Shown: positions 5,967 through 13,031, counted from the first letter of the stretch. The stretch: DNA of 24,789 nt from Candidatus Kuenenbacteria bacterium GW2011_GWA2_42_15 (GCA_000998185.1 LCCW01000001.1:1-24789); one strand, 5' to 3'. A program made the numbers and translations. The notes: generated by a model from the sequence alone, not told the origin.

Positions 5967-6737
5967 TCAGTCAAAAACCAAATAAACCGCCTCGCCGTTT
6001 AAGATATTTTTTTTGTTCCAATTATGGTTTGCCTCCAGTATATTTTCAAAACTGTATCTAAAGTCCTCGCCCTTGCGCGTGCCCGGATCATTGGTAATAA
6101 AGCCTGTCTCGTCATAGCCTTTAATTAAAAGCATATGATATACTGGTCCGTCGTTTTTAAAATTGGGGTTGGCCAAAAGTTTGCCTGCAGCCGGTATAAT
6201 CACCGGTCGGCCGTTGACCAACTCCCGCTTTATTTTTTCTGCCGTGATTTTTTTCTCTACCCTGGGATTTTTTAGCCCGTAATATTCTTTGGCCGTTTCC
6301 GCCAATTCAGCCAAAGTAATACTTTCCCCATAACCGTTTTCTCGCTCGTATTTAACCAGCGCCTGAATTTCCTGTTCGCCCAATTCTTTGTCAATTGTCA
6401 TTTCTCCGGCTAAAAAATATTTCAGCATAATTAAACTAGCTTCTTCGCAAGCATCTTCGTGCAGCGCGTCCCAGTTAGCAAAAGGCGCTTGGCTTAAAAA
6501 CGGCACGACCAACAACATCTTTTCCGGCAAATTTTGGTTTGTTTGAATTTTAGTTGCCGCCGGTTGTTCTTCTGTTTTTGGCAGCTTGTCTTGCGGTGCG
6601 CTTTCTCCGGTTTTATTTTCAGCTGTTGTCGGCTGCCAAAGATTATTAATTCTGGCCGGTCCGCTGAAATTCGGCCAAACCAAAAGCCAACCTATCATCA
6701 AAACGAAACCAATTAAATTTGGCTGTTTATTTTTCAT
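5967..6737 (-). CDS. Membrane-anchored C39-like cysteine peptidase
   Basis: 256 residues. Residues 8-24 (LIGFVLMIGWLLVW) form a signal anchor, followed by a Pro/Thr/Glu/Gln-rich linker to about 75 and a Peptidase_C39_2-like domain. VPFLSQAPFANWD leads to the active-site Cys97 in DACEEASLIM; His201 in VYHMLLIKGYDE and Asp217 in NDPGTRKGEDF complete the triad. The domain is probably outside the membrane. Such proteins are common in CPR genomes, with unknown substrates (secreted peptides or wall-associated proteins are possibilities). The nearest neighbours are a tRNA and a Fic gene, so context gives no clear role. Confidence 0.8.
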   Translation of the reverse strand: MKNKQPNLIGFVLMIGWLLVWPNFSGPARINNLWQPTTAENKTGESAPQDKLPKTEEQPAATKIQTNQNLPEKMLLVVPFLSQAPFANWDALHEDACEEASLIMLKYFLAGEMTIDKELGEQEIQALVKYERENGYGESITLAELAETAKEYYGLKNPRVEKKITAEKIKRELVNGRPVIIPAAGKLLANPNFKNDGPVYHMLLIKGYDETGFITNDPGTRKGEDFRYSFENILEANHNWNKKNILNGEAVYLVFD

Positions 6738-6768
6738 GCTATCAACATAGCATAATTTGGGAACAATG

Positions 6769-6798
6769 AAAAACTACCAACACTTGTTGGCAGTTTTT
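6769..6798 (-). terminator. Terminator downstream of the Fic gene
   Basis: Arms AAAAACT-a-CCAAC (6769-6781) and GTTGG-c-AGTTTTT (6786-6798) with loop ACTT; a T-run follows the stem in either orientation. It ends fic transcripts before they reach the C39 peptidase gene. Confidence 0.7.
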
Positions 6799-6893
6799 GG
6801 TTGCACCTCGTGGACGATGCTGGAACTAAGATAAAAGAGTTTAATGAGTATATTTACATCCCTGTCTTACAGGGGCAGATTTAGTTTATTAAA
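6797..6893. repeat. Diverged ~95-bp repeat, copy 1 (flanks fic on the right end of its mRNA)
   Basis: Resembles 8035-8126: both begin TTGGTTGCACCT.GTGGAC and end CAGATTT.GTTTATTAAA. Read on the plus strand, both give similar peptides (HLVD...IK....YIY.P) and differ mostly at third codon positions. No start codon is available for this copy, so it may be a remnant of a coding sequence. Confidence 0.45.
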
Positions 6894-6975
6894 AATACCA
6901 CCCTTGGTGTTGCACTTAATTATTGCACTTGGAAATTTCTCAATGCCCCATCCGCTTACGACAGGGTAATTCATT

Positions 6976-7848
6976 TTAAACTCCAATTTTCCAAACATTC
7001 TTTTCCAAAAAAGCTTCAATGGTTTGTCGACCGGCCTTATTTATCAAATTTGAATGTGAAAGCTTATTCTTTTTTGCCAGATCAGCCAGGGTAATTATTT
7101 TCTTGCCTTCCAGATAGGCCAATCGTTTATAATAACTATTAGTGAGCGCTTTTCCGACTATTTCTTCCATAATAGTAGTTTTCTCTTGGCCATCAAATTC
7201 TTTAAACGCTTCATAATATTTTTTTCTATCAATAAATTTTATATTTATCGGCACAAACCCTTCTCTGATTAATAAATAATTGTTGAGGACCCGTCCAATT
7301 CGACCATTGCCATCAACGAAGGGATGAATATATTCAAAAATCAAATGTAATTTGGCAATCCGTTTAATAATATTTTCATGGTTGGCGGCGTTATATTCGG
7401 CTAGCATTTTTTTCAGACGATCCACCGCTTCTTTTGGGTTGGGCGCGATATGATTGCCGACCCGCACAAATTCATTATCTTGTCTAAACCTTCCAGCCAC
7501 ATCGTCGCGAATATTTGCGATCAACATTTTATGAAGAAATAAAATCACCTCAAGCCGGAGCTCTTGTTCTTTGGCTTTTCCGTTTATATATGCAACGACT
7601 CGCGCCAGATTCTTGGCTTCAAAAATCTCTCGTTCGGTTATATATCTGTCCAGATCTATTTGCAGAAGAATTTTTTCCGTTTCTTCTAGAGTGAGAGTGC
7701 TGTTTTCTATGGCGTTTGAGTTATATACCTGCTCGGATACCTCTGTTTCGGCAATAAGTTTAATAAGAGCCTCTTTGCCGATGGATGCTTTATAGTATCT
7801 TTCACGAAGAGAAGCTATTTTATTGAAGACATTAAGTATATTCGCCAT
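6976..7848 (-). CDS. Fic-domain protein (AMPylase-type, class II autoinhibited)
   Basis: 290 residues. Fic enzymes transfer AMP or related groups to hydroxyl side chains of target proteins. The catalytic motif is intact: HPFVDGNGRIGR, with His175 as the general base. An inhibitory-helix motif, SNAIEN (44-49), fits (S/T)xxxE(G/N) and lies N-terminal to the Fic core, so this is the class II layout in which Glu48 would block ATP binding. The N-terminus (SLRERYYKASIGKEAL) looks like the Fic_N region, and the last 45 residues (ITLADLAKKNKLSHSNLINKAG) look like a helix-turn-helix or winged-helix segment, suggesting DNA binding and self-regulation. The ATG at 7848 lies two bases from the predicted transcription start. 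No antitoxin gene is adjacent, as expected for class II. Confidence 0.88.
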   Translation of the reverse strand: MANILNVFNKIASLRERYYKASIGKEALIKLIAETEVSEQVYNSNAIENSTLTLEETEKILLQIDLDRYITEREIFEAKNLARVVAYINGKAKEQELRLEVILFLHKMLIANIRDDVAGRFRQDNEFVRVGNHIAPNPKEAVDRLKKMLAEYNAANHENIIKRIAKLHLIFEYIHPFVDGNGRIGRVLNNYLLIREGFVPINIKFIDRKKYYEAFKEFDGQEKTTIMEEIVGKALTNSYYKRLAYLEGKKIITLADLAKKNKLSHSNLINKAGRQTIEAFLEKNVWKIGV

Positions 7849-7856
7849 ATGTTGTT

Positions 7857-7885
7857 ATTATATGCCTTTTTCACGGTTTTGTCAA
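7857..7885 (-). promoter_or_regulatory. Consensus sigma-70 promoter of fic, giving an almost leaderless mRNA
   Basis: On the minus strand TTGACA (7885-7880), 17-base spacer, TATAAT (7862-7857): both hexamers match consensus exactly. The expected start at about 7850 is two bases before the fic ATG (7848), so the transcript would have essentially no leader. The spacer contains one of the TTTTTCACGG boxes. Confidence 0.85.
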
Positions 7886-7932
7886 CATAATCGTGAAAAT
7901 ATAGTAAAAACTAATACTTTTTCACGGTTTTG
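7866..7932. promoter_or_regulatory. Operator-like boxes at the fic promoter
   Basis: CTTTTTCACGGTTTTG occurs twice, identical over 16 bases, at 7866-7881 and 7917-7932. An inverted half-site TCGTGAAAAT lies between them at 7891-7900. One box covers the -35/-10 spacer. Repressor binding there would block the strong promoter; the Fic protein's own C-terminal HTH-like segment is a candidate (inference). Confidence 0.6.
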
Positions 7933-7974
7933 ACGACAATTACCTCTGGATTTGGAAAACTATGTATAATATTA

Positions 7975-8042
7975 TTAGTTCCAATGTCCCACCCCTACCC
8001 ACTCAAAAACCCCCTAAAATAGGGGGCTTAAATGTTGGTTGC
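7975..8042 (+). repeat. 68-bp direct repeat, left copy (possible attachment-site remnant)
   Basis: Matches 12448-12515 at 66 of 68 positions. It ends in TGGTTGC, which in the right copy is the 3' end of tRNA-fMet (GCAACCA). It contains the tRNA's terminator hairpin as well. The two copies bracket the four-gene cluster 8239-12040. Confidence 0.85.
8010..8026 (-). terminator. Terminator hairpin in the left direct repeat
   Basis: On the minus strand CCCCCTA-TTT-TAGGGGG followed by TTTTT. Duplicate of the tRNA-fMet terminator at 12483-12499. Confidence 0.75.
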
Positions 8043-8126
8043 ACCTAGTGGACAAGGTTAGAGCTCAAATCAAGGCTCATGATGGATATATCTATGTGCC
8101 CACAGTGTCAGATTTGGTTTATTAAA
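8035..8126. repeat. Diverged ~95-bp repeat, copy 2
   Basis: Partner of 6797-6893; starts inside the last bases of the left direct repeat. Plus-strand frame reads HLVDKVRAQIK then YIYVP before TAA. The two copies enclose the fic gene and its promoter. Confidence 0.45.
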
Positions 8127-8188
8127 TATTAGATTAAAAATGATCCCGACCCCTTTTCTGCATTATCTCTGTTGTGGCTATTTTAGTC

Positions 8189-8224
8189 AAATAAAAAGGG
8201 GTATCTGCGTTTTGCAAATACCCC
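8189..8224 (-). terminator. Rho-independent terminator of the four-gene cluster
   Basis: On the minus strand GGGGTATTTGC-AAAAC-GCAGATACCCC followed by TTTTTATTT, 14 bases after the kinase-like gene's stop. One G-U pair in an 11-bp stem; a strong classical terminator. Confidence 0.85.
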
Positions 8225-8238
8225 AACCTTAAGTTAAT

Positions 8239-8814
8239 TTACCCTAAGCAGTTTTTAACCTCCTGTAAAACTTGCCGTTTGCTCTGGTCTGCGTTCACCA
8301 TAAAAACTTTTTGTCTTTGCAAATATTGCCTTATCTGCCTGTTAAACTCTGGATCTAACAAATGATCAGGACATTTTGATTTACGCAAAGGCACACGCTT
8401 CATCATTTCCGCATCTGATACATCAAGGTATATGGTAACATCCGTCTCTATTTTATCCGCCCGTTGCCATAAGTTATAAACCTCATCATAAGTATCAAAC
8501 CCGGTAAACATTTTAGCCGCGAAGTCGAAAGCCAAACAAGTCATATATGTCCTATCAACAACAACATATTCAGGGCTGTCCGAGAGGAACCCTCTCAAAA
8601 CATTAATCCTTTCCTGCTCAATATTAATAAAAAATTGTGACGCTTTAATGGCTGCCCTGTATGACTCCGGCGGATATTTCGGGAATGATTTTGATCCGCC
8701 CGCGTAAAACCCGTACTCATGGACTATGGCTGCCGGCAGACTTTGTCCCAAATTTTCCGACAATGTTGTCTTACCGGCAAAAACCAATCCTTCTATGCCG
8801 ATTATAGTACTCAT
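8239..8814 (-). CDS. P-loop kinase, thymidylate/deoxynucleoside kinase-like
   Basis: 191 residues. An N-terminal P-loop, GLVFAGKTT (9-17), is followed by a DRTYMTCLAFD motif (near residue 87), the DR(x) region that in dTMP kinase and deoxynucleoside kinases contacts substrate. TIYLDVSDAEMMKRVPLRKS (about 137-156) matches the strand and arginine-rich lid of the same fold. The substrate cannot be read from sequence; in this setting (sugar-modifying genes) it may phosphorylate a nucleotide or another small molecule. The start ATG overlaps the stop of the preceding gene as ATGA (8811-8814), implying translational coupling. Last gene of the cluster, before a strong terminator. Confidence 0.72.
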   Translation of the reverse strand: MSTIIGIEGLVFAGKTTLSENLGQSLPAAIVHEYGFYAGGSKSFPKYPPESYRAAIKASQFFINIEQERINVLRGFLSDSPEYVVVDRTYMTCLAFDFAAKMFTGFDTYDEVYNLWQRADKIETDVTIYLDVSDAEMMKRVPLRKSKCPDHLLDPEFNRQIRQYLQRQKVFMVNADQSKRQVLQEVKNCLG

Positions 8815-10064
8815 TTTTTACTCCAAAAGCATAAAGCTTTTAGTAAGTTTGGAATATCATCTTTATGAACCAATAACTCTTTGTTACTTCGTACCAACTC
8901 TTTTTTTAATAAGTCAATATTCTTTAACGCCCCTAAGAAAACAATACTTAACCCATTACCGCTAAACCGGTTAAGATCAATTGACAACTTTTTGATGGTA
9001 TCTGAATTTATCCAGTCAAACGCGCCCTCTGTTTTGGCTCTATAATAATCGTTCTCATAAACACCTACGACTGGAATATTTTGTGATAAAGCGAAAATAA
9101 TGCCATGGTATCTGGAAGATATTACGATGTCCATCAAACCAGTCAAAGCATGTACAACCTCTTCCGGTCTGCCACTTGGTGATTCGCTGATTATTTGATA
9201 AGTAATAGGCACGATTTCACAGTCAATCTTACCAACAAAAATATTTCGCATCTTTTCCAAATCGCACCGATTGTCTTTGTCAAAAATGTGAGGTATTAAG
9301 TATATTTTTAGCTTTTTGCCACTGTTTTTGGCAAGATGATTTAATGCCAATAAAACTTTGGCATATAAATCATCACTGTCCCAGTCGCGTAGGCTTATCC
9401 CTATGTTAAATGTACCCATGGTTACCACTCCGCTAATATCAAGGTCTGACATGTATTCTAAAAAATAGGCATCGTCAACAGAAAAAGAAATTCTCTTGCG
9501 ATACTGATTACTTTTTGGAATAGTAGAGATAGAAAATTTCCTATCTCTAAGAACAAACCTATCAATATGGCGAAGTATAATTTTTATCAATAAGGAATCA
9601 CGCAAATTACTTATGGGACCGATGGTCTGGCCAGTAGCAATTACAGGTTTATCCAACATCTTTGCTAAGAGCAGAATGATTGTGCGATTATACAAATACG
9701 CAGGAAACAAGCTGTTTAAATTGCCACCACCGGAAATCAACAATAAATCATGACGGTTAATCAACTTAGCCATTTCCCCCACTTTGCTCTTTAAAAATAA
9801 ATGAAGAGTATGGTAACTTAAAAATTGAACGCAAAGAGAGATAAATAAAATCAGTCTTCCGACACATCCACGTGGGAATAGATCATTAATCTCTTCTTTG
9901 ATATCTAATCCTTGACGGCTCTTGGACCTGGAAAGTAATGTAATCTGTGAATTAGAATAATGTTTTTTTATGACATTGTAATTACGCAAAAACATTGCTT
10001 CGTCGCCAATATGGTACCAGTTATTGCCACCTTGGCCGACGTCAGCTAGGATTAATACTTTCAT
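8811..10064 (-). CDS. Polysaccharide pyruvyl transferase family protein
   Basis: 417 residues. Members add pyruvate ketals to cell-surface glycans; CsaB is the best-known relative. Visible family features: MKVLILADVGQGGNNWYHIGDEA at the start in two blocks (the N-GDEA motif), LLISGGGNLNSLFP (about 107-120), PVIATGQTIGPI, and SSRYHGIIFALSQNIPVVGV near residue 330, containing the S-R-x-H signature. No membrane segment beyond a hydrophobic stretch near 70-95. ATGA overlaps at both ends (with the kinase-like gene at 8811-8814 and the glycosyltransferase at 10061-10064) tie it into one translationally coupled unit. Confidence 0.82.
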   Translation of the reverse strand: MKVLILADVGQGGNNWYHIGDEAMFLRNYNVIKKHYSNSQITLLSRSKSRQGLDIKEEINDLFPRGCVGRLILFISLCVQFLSYHTLHLFLKSKVGEMAKLINRHDLLLISGGGNLNSLFPAYLYNRTIILLLAKMLDKPVIATGQTIGPISNLRDSLLIKIILRHIDRFVLRDRKFSISTIPKSNQYRKRISFSVDDAYFLEYMSDLDISGVVTMGTFNIGISLRDWDSDDLYAKVLLALNHLAKNSGKKLKIYLIPHIFDKDNRCDLEKMRNIFVGKIDCEIVPITYQIISESPSGRPEEVVHALTGLMDIVISSRYHGIIFALSQNIPVVGVYENDYYRAKTEGAFDWINSDTIKKLSIDLNRFSGNGLSIVFLGALKNIDLLKKELVRSNKELLVHKDDIPNLLKALCFWSKK

Positions 10065-11401
10065 TTCAGATGCTCCGTTTTAAATTTCGTGATATTTTGT
10101 TTTAGGCCAACCCACTTTAATACAATACTTAGCAAAGCGCAATTGGCAGGCAGGCTATGAATTAAGATTACCACCCATAAATTCAGGTATATCAATATCA
10201 GTGATTTGATTGAAAAATTTATATACCCGGCCTTTTTAAAATACAGCATTGCTATTATATAATCAGCCGAATAAAGAGAAAGAACAGTGACAATTAGCAA
10301 AGCAAGTCCGTTACCAACATAGAAGAATCCAGCAACTAAATATAAAAAAATCCAAGATGAAACTTGCCAGTTAAGAGCGGATAATAAACCTTGAATCGTC
10401 AAGATTAATACCCTGGCTCTATTTTCTCTATACCCTCTGCTGAAATTATTCCTGTATTTGCGAAAATAGTTCGAATATCCCATTGGACCAAATGACCAAG
10501 TATATTTTTGCTTGATATGTTCCAAAAAAGAATGCGGGCTGTCGGCAATTTCAATATTCTTTACTGGATTTATAACATGGCCCTCGCATCTCAAAAGGTA
10601 GCCAAAAGGCGAATCCTCTATAATCTCGTCTACAGGAAAACAATATTTGCGGAAAATATTAACTGGTATAAGCAACCCATGGCCAACCGCATGAGCCAAC
10701 TGAAATTTACTGAAAAAAATATTGGCTGCGTTGACCCTATATCTCTTTATCTCATGGGTAATTGTCCATCTGGACTGGAATATAGCAGCAGCCTGAAGAA
10801 ACAATCTTCCCCATCCCTGGAAGCAATTAAAGTTACTGAGGAAAAACGCGCTATGTTGATATATTTTCTCCTTGCTATTCACCAGATTAATAATATCGCC
10901 AAAAGCCCGCTCGTTATATTTGGAGTCTATGTTTAAGGTAAAAAACCAAATATTGTCGACTCCATAATATTTTATTATTTCCTGCGCGGCATAATTGAGC
11001 TGTTCGGGCATTGACCCGCCGTTATGCGGATAATGAATTATCAAAATATTTTTCGCCCTTAAATTGTCAATTGTATCCTTGGCAATATTAAAGGTTGATT
11101 CTGAGTTAGCGAGATTATCCGTCTCTTTGCCGGTTGTAATTATAATCAAAAATATATTGTCTTTATCTTTGATTAAATTATAGTAATCCTCTATAACCCG
11201 TCTTATTAATTTTTGTTCCAAGTATACCGGTAGAAGCAAGAAAAGCTTTTTGTTGCTCGCTAAGCGGGGTGATTGGACTGTACCCTTGTATTTACCGAGC
11301 CACAATATATTAGCCAGTGTGGTGATGATATTAAAAATAGACTTAATCACCACAGCCGCTAATAAAATACCCAAAACGATTACGCTGATATCCATTTTCA
11401 A
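10061..11401 (-). CDS. Membrane glycosyltransferase, family 2-like
   Basis: 446 residues. An N-terminal membrane helix (5-30) is followed by a GT-A type domain: LLLPVYLEQKLIRRVIEDY, an acidic metal-binding stretch FTLNIDSKYNE (about 150-160), a VDEIIEDSPFGYLLR motif carrying the ED catalytic pair (about 265-279), and QKYTWSFGP, a variant of the QxxRW motif with Thr in place of Arg. Three or four C-terminal helices follow (330-430). The layout is that of processive or lipid-sugar GT2 enzymes that build surface glycans. Its stop overlaps the pyruvyl transferase start (ATGA), so transfer and decoration of the same glycan is plausible (inference). Confidence 0.8.
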   Translation of the reverse strand: MKMDISVIVLGILLAAVVIKSIFNIITTLANILWLGKYKGTVQSPRLASNKKLFLLLPVYLEQKLIRRVIEDYYNLIKDKDNIFLIIITTGKETDNLANSESTFNIAKDTIDNLRAKNILIIHYPHNGGSMPEQLNYAAQEIIKYYGVDNIWFFTLNIDSKYNERAFGDIINLVNSKEKIYQHSAFFLSNFNCFQGWGRLFLQAAAIFQSRWTITHEIKRYRVNAANIFFSKFQLAHAVGHGLLIPVNIFRKYCFPVDEIIEDSPFGYLLRCEGHVINPVKNIEIADSPHSFLEHIKQKYTWSFGPMGYSNYFRKYRNNFSRGYRENRARVLILTIQGLLSALNWQVSSWIFLYLVAGFFYVGNGLALLIVTVLSLYSADYIIAMLYFKKAGYINFSIKSLILIYLNLWVVILIHSLPANCALLSIVLKWVGLKQNITKFKTEHLK

Positions 11402-11413
11402 TTCTCCTATTTT

Positions 11414-12040
11414 TTAGTTTGATATTTTTCTCAAAGCATCCATTACTTTCTGCTCTGTCGTGGTGCGGTAAGATATTCCACCAAGACCCTTAAATACTTC
11501 GCAGTTGGTATTAGAATCATCAATTAAAATACTCTGTTTTATCGGCGAGTTTCTTTCCTTAAGGCGTTCAATGAAATAACTCCCATTATTATGTCTTTTA
11601 AGATTTTTCAAATTATAGGAATTATCAATGCGGTCAAAAATCCTATTTAGTTTAGACAAATGTCGCGGAAACGTAAAACGATCCAGGCTATCCATATTAT
11701 CCGTAACTAAAATGATATGGTATTTGGGTTTTAATTTCACGACTTGCTCTAAAATATTATTTGAAATGTCCAAGTTAGTGCAATCATTAACAAAAACATC
11801 AAATAACTTTTTACTATCAACTCCTACATTATCCTCAATTATTTTGTGTATATCTTCACTGGTGTATTTACCTACCATCCACTCTTGAACGATGTCCCGA
11901 TTATCTTCAAAAAGAAATTGCTCAATTTCCGCGTGGTACTTATTAAGCTCGTGTTTTTTGTCTCTTATAGACAACCAAAAATCATCGTATGATATTACGC
12001 CGTTAAAATCTATAAATAAAATAGGTTTTTGATATATCAT
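11414..12040 (-). CDS. HAD-superfamily protein with Asn in motif I
   Basis: 208 residues. Motif I FIDFNGVIS keeps the nucleophile Asp11 but has Asn13 where phosphatases have the second Asp. Motif II is LVTDN (Thr113), motif III probably Lys145 or Lys148, motif IV ILIDDSNTN (Asp174, Asp175). A helical cap lies between motifs I and II. Loss of the general acid/base suggests weak phosphatase action, a dehalogenase-like reaction, or a non-catalytic role; the sequence does not decide. First gene of the cluster, 12 bases ahead of the glycosyltransferase, so probably co-transcribed. Confidence 0.72.
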   Translation of the reverse strand: MIYQKPILFIDFNGVISYDDFWLSIRDKKHELNKYHAEIEQFLFEDNRDIVQEWMVGKYTSEDIHKIIEDNVGVDSKKLFDVFVNDCTNLDISNNILEQVVKLKPKYHIILVTDNMDSLDRFTFPRHLSKLNRIFDRIDNSYNLKNLKRHNNGSYFIERLKERNSPIKQSILIDDSNTNCEVFKGLGGISYRTTTEQKVMDALRKISN

Positions 12041-12074
12041 GAAATTAGAATATATTAACCTTTATTATACATAC

Positions 12075-12083
12075 AGTATAACA
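12075..12083 (-). promoter_or_regulatory. Candidate extended -10 promoter of the glycan cluster
   Basis: On the minus strand TGTTATACT (12083-12075), an extended -10, about 35 bases ahead of the HAD-gene ATG. A TTGTTA lies 14 bases upstream, too close for an ideal -35. A second TATAAT is at 12069-12064. Confidence 0.4.
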
Positions 12084-12109
12084 TATAATATTCTTAACAA
12101 TAAAGTTAT

Positions 12110-12328
12110 TTAAATACCGCCCCCTGTTGTTATTGCTTTTTCAAATATCTTGCCATTGTTTTTATTTTGATATTTATAATTTAAAAACATCCCGTGTGGG
12201 GATGCTGTTGGGGATAATAATATTGAGCGATAAACACACCCTGGGTCATGGTCGGTAAACCAAAAGGGCAGATACAATAAAAGCAATTTATTATCATTCT
12301 CAGAATCATATATTTTTATACCCACCAC
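12110..12328 (-). CDS. Doubtful 72-residue ORF
   Basis: Opens with GTG; no ATG is available and no ribosome site is visible. The peptide (KIYDSENDNKLLLLYLPFWFTD near the start, GMFLNYKYQNKNNGK later) is not low-complexity and could be the remainder of a gene carried on the island, but I recognise no family. It lies between tRNA-fMet's terminator and the HAD gene. Otherwise 12041-12447 shows only the promoter listed above. Confidence 0.22.
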   Translation of the reverse strand: MVGIKIYDSENDNKLLLLYLPFWFTDHDPGCVYRSILLSPTASPHGMFLNYKYQNKNNGKIFEKAITTGGGI

Positions 12329-12447
12329 TAACTTATCACGGGTTTAAAATTGTGTCAACTTTTTTGATTGCAGTTAATCTTGTCTAATAAAAATGTCTAG
12401 ACCGTTTATATTCGGTGCTTTTTATAGAAGCTACACACAATATTAAT

Positions 12448-12515
12448 TTAGTTCCAATGTCCTACCCCTACCCACTCAAAAACCCCCTAAAATAGGGGGC
12501 TTAAATGATGGTTGC
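12448..12515 (+). repeat. 68-bp direct repeat, right copy, overlapping tRNA-fMet 3' end
   Basis: Matches 7975-8042 except at two positions. The last seven bases are the final 7 nt of tRNA-fMet (GCAACCA on the minus strand); the rest is its downstream terminator region. Fits a tRNA-end duplication left by an integrated element. Confidence 0.85.
12483..12499 (-). terminator. Terminator of tRNA-fMet
   Basis: CCCCCTA-TTT-TAGGGGG then TTTTTGAG on the minus strand, starting ten bases past the tRNA CCA end. Confidence 0.85.
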
Positions 12516-12585
12516 GGGGGTGGGATTTGAACCCACGACCTTCGGGTTATGGGCCCGACGAGCTGCCAGGCTGCTCTACCCCGCG
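12509..12585 (-). tRNA. Initiator tRNA-fMet(CAT)
   Basis: 77 nt with the CCA end encoded. Acceptor CGCGGGG/CCCCGCA has the initiator-specific C1-A72 mismatch; the anticodon arm TCGGG-CCCATAA-CCCGA has three consecutive G-C pairs; the T-arm is GTGGG-TTCAAAT-CCCAC. These three marks distinguish it from the elongator-type tRNA(CAT) at 5712. Confidence 0.95.
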
Positions 12586-12639
12586 ATGTTTTTAAACTAT
12601 AGCACTATTTTAACAAACAGGTAATCATAATTGGCTTTA

Positions 12640-12725
12640 TAGCTGGGGTGAGAATTGAACCCACGACCTCCCCGATATGGATCGGGGAGAGCTGCTCCCG
12701 ACAAGTCGTGATTCTACCCCCCGGC
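12640..12725 (-). pseudogene. Degenerate tRNA-like sequence containing a TCCCGAT-family palindrome
   Basis: The T-arm is good (GTGGG-TTCAATT-CTCAC after AGGTC), but the 5' part (GCCGGGGGGTAGAATCACGAC) neither pairs with the 3' acceptor CCCAGCT nor forms a normal D-arm. CACGAC...GTCGTG encloses a perfect 9-bp hairpin CTCCCCGAT-ATGG-ATCGGGGAG (plus strand 12668-12689). It reads as a tRNA copy damaged by deletion and palindrome insertion. The parent tRNA is not identifiable. Confidence 0.5.
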
Positions 12726-12846
12726 AAATAATAATGTAATTAAAAAAGGTTTTTTTCAACCTTGCCTTTAAAGTATACCCTAGTTTGCGCTATCTAGCAA
12801 TATTTGGTGAACAGATGGTGATAAAACTTTTACCTGCCGATACCTA

Positions 12847-12925
12847 TGCCGCGGGAGAGAATCGAACTCTCATGAATTGCTCCACACGATTTTGAGCCTG
12901 CCTGCCGGCAGGCAGGTCGTGCGCG
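12847..12925 (-). pseudogene. 3' half of tRNA-Leu(CAA) with a 20-bp palindrome at the anticodon loop
   Basis: Identical to the intact tRNA-Leu over 12843-12896 (matching 12940-12993), then a 20-bp insert CCTGCCTGCCGGCAGGCAGG (12897-12916), then TCGTGCGCG as in the intact gene, after which similarity ends. On the transcript strand the insert lies between positions 31 and 32, at the stem/loop edge. The 5' acceptor and most of the D-arm are absent. Confidence 0.85.
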
Positions 12926-12943
12926 CCCGCCTATCAACGCCTA

Positions 12944-13025
12944 TGCCGCGGGAGAGAATCGAACTCTCATGAATTGCTCCACACGATTTTGAGTCGTGCG
13001 CGTCTACCAATTCCGCCACCGCGGC
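12944..13025 (-). tRNA. tRNA-Leu(CAA)
   Basis: 82 nt class II tRNA: acceptor GCCGCGG/CCGCGGC, D-arm GCG...CGC with AATTGGTAGA loop, anticodon arm CACGA-CTCAAAA-TCGTG (CAA), short variable arm TGGA-GCAA-TTCA, T-arm GAGAG-TTCGATT-CTCTC, discriminator A, no encoded CCA. It begins 6 bases after the GIY-YIG stop codon. Confidence 0.93.
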
Positions 13026-13031
13026 ATATAG

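Noticed and set aside
6797..6893. tRNA-like RNA ending GCAACCA on the minus strand
   Set aside because: No T-loop sequence or pairing acceptor strand exists at the needed positions in this copy or in 8035-8126.
7866..7900. parS-like reading of TTTTCACG...CGTGAAAA
   Set aside because: The half-sites are separated by more than 10 bases and sit on the fic promoter with a third copy nearby, so a fic operator is simpler.
12843..13025. CRISPR-like array (54-bp repeats separated by about 43 bp)
   Set aside because: Only two units, and the repeat is the 3' part of tRNA-Leu; a tRNA duplication explains it.
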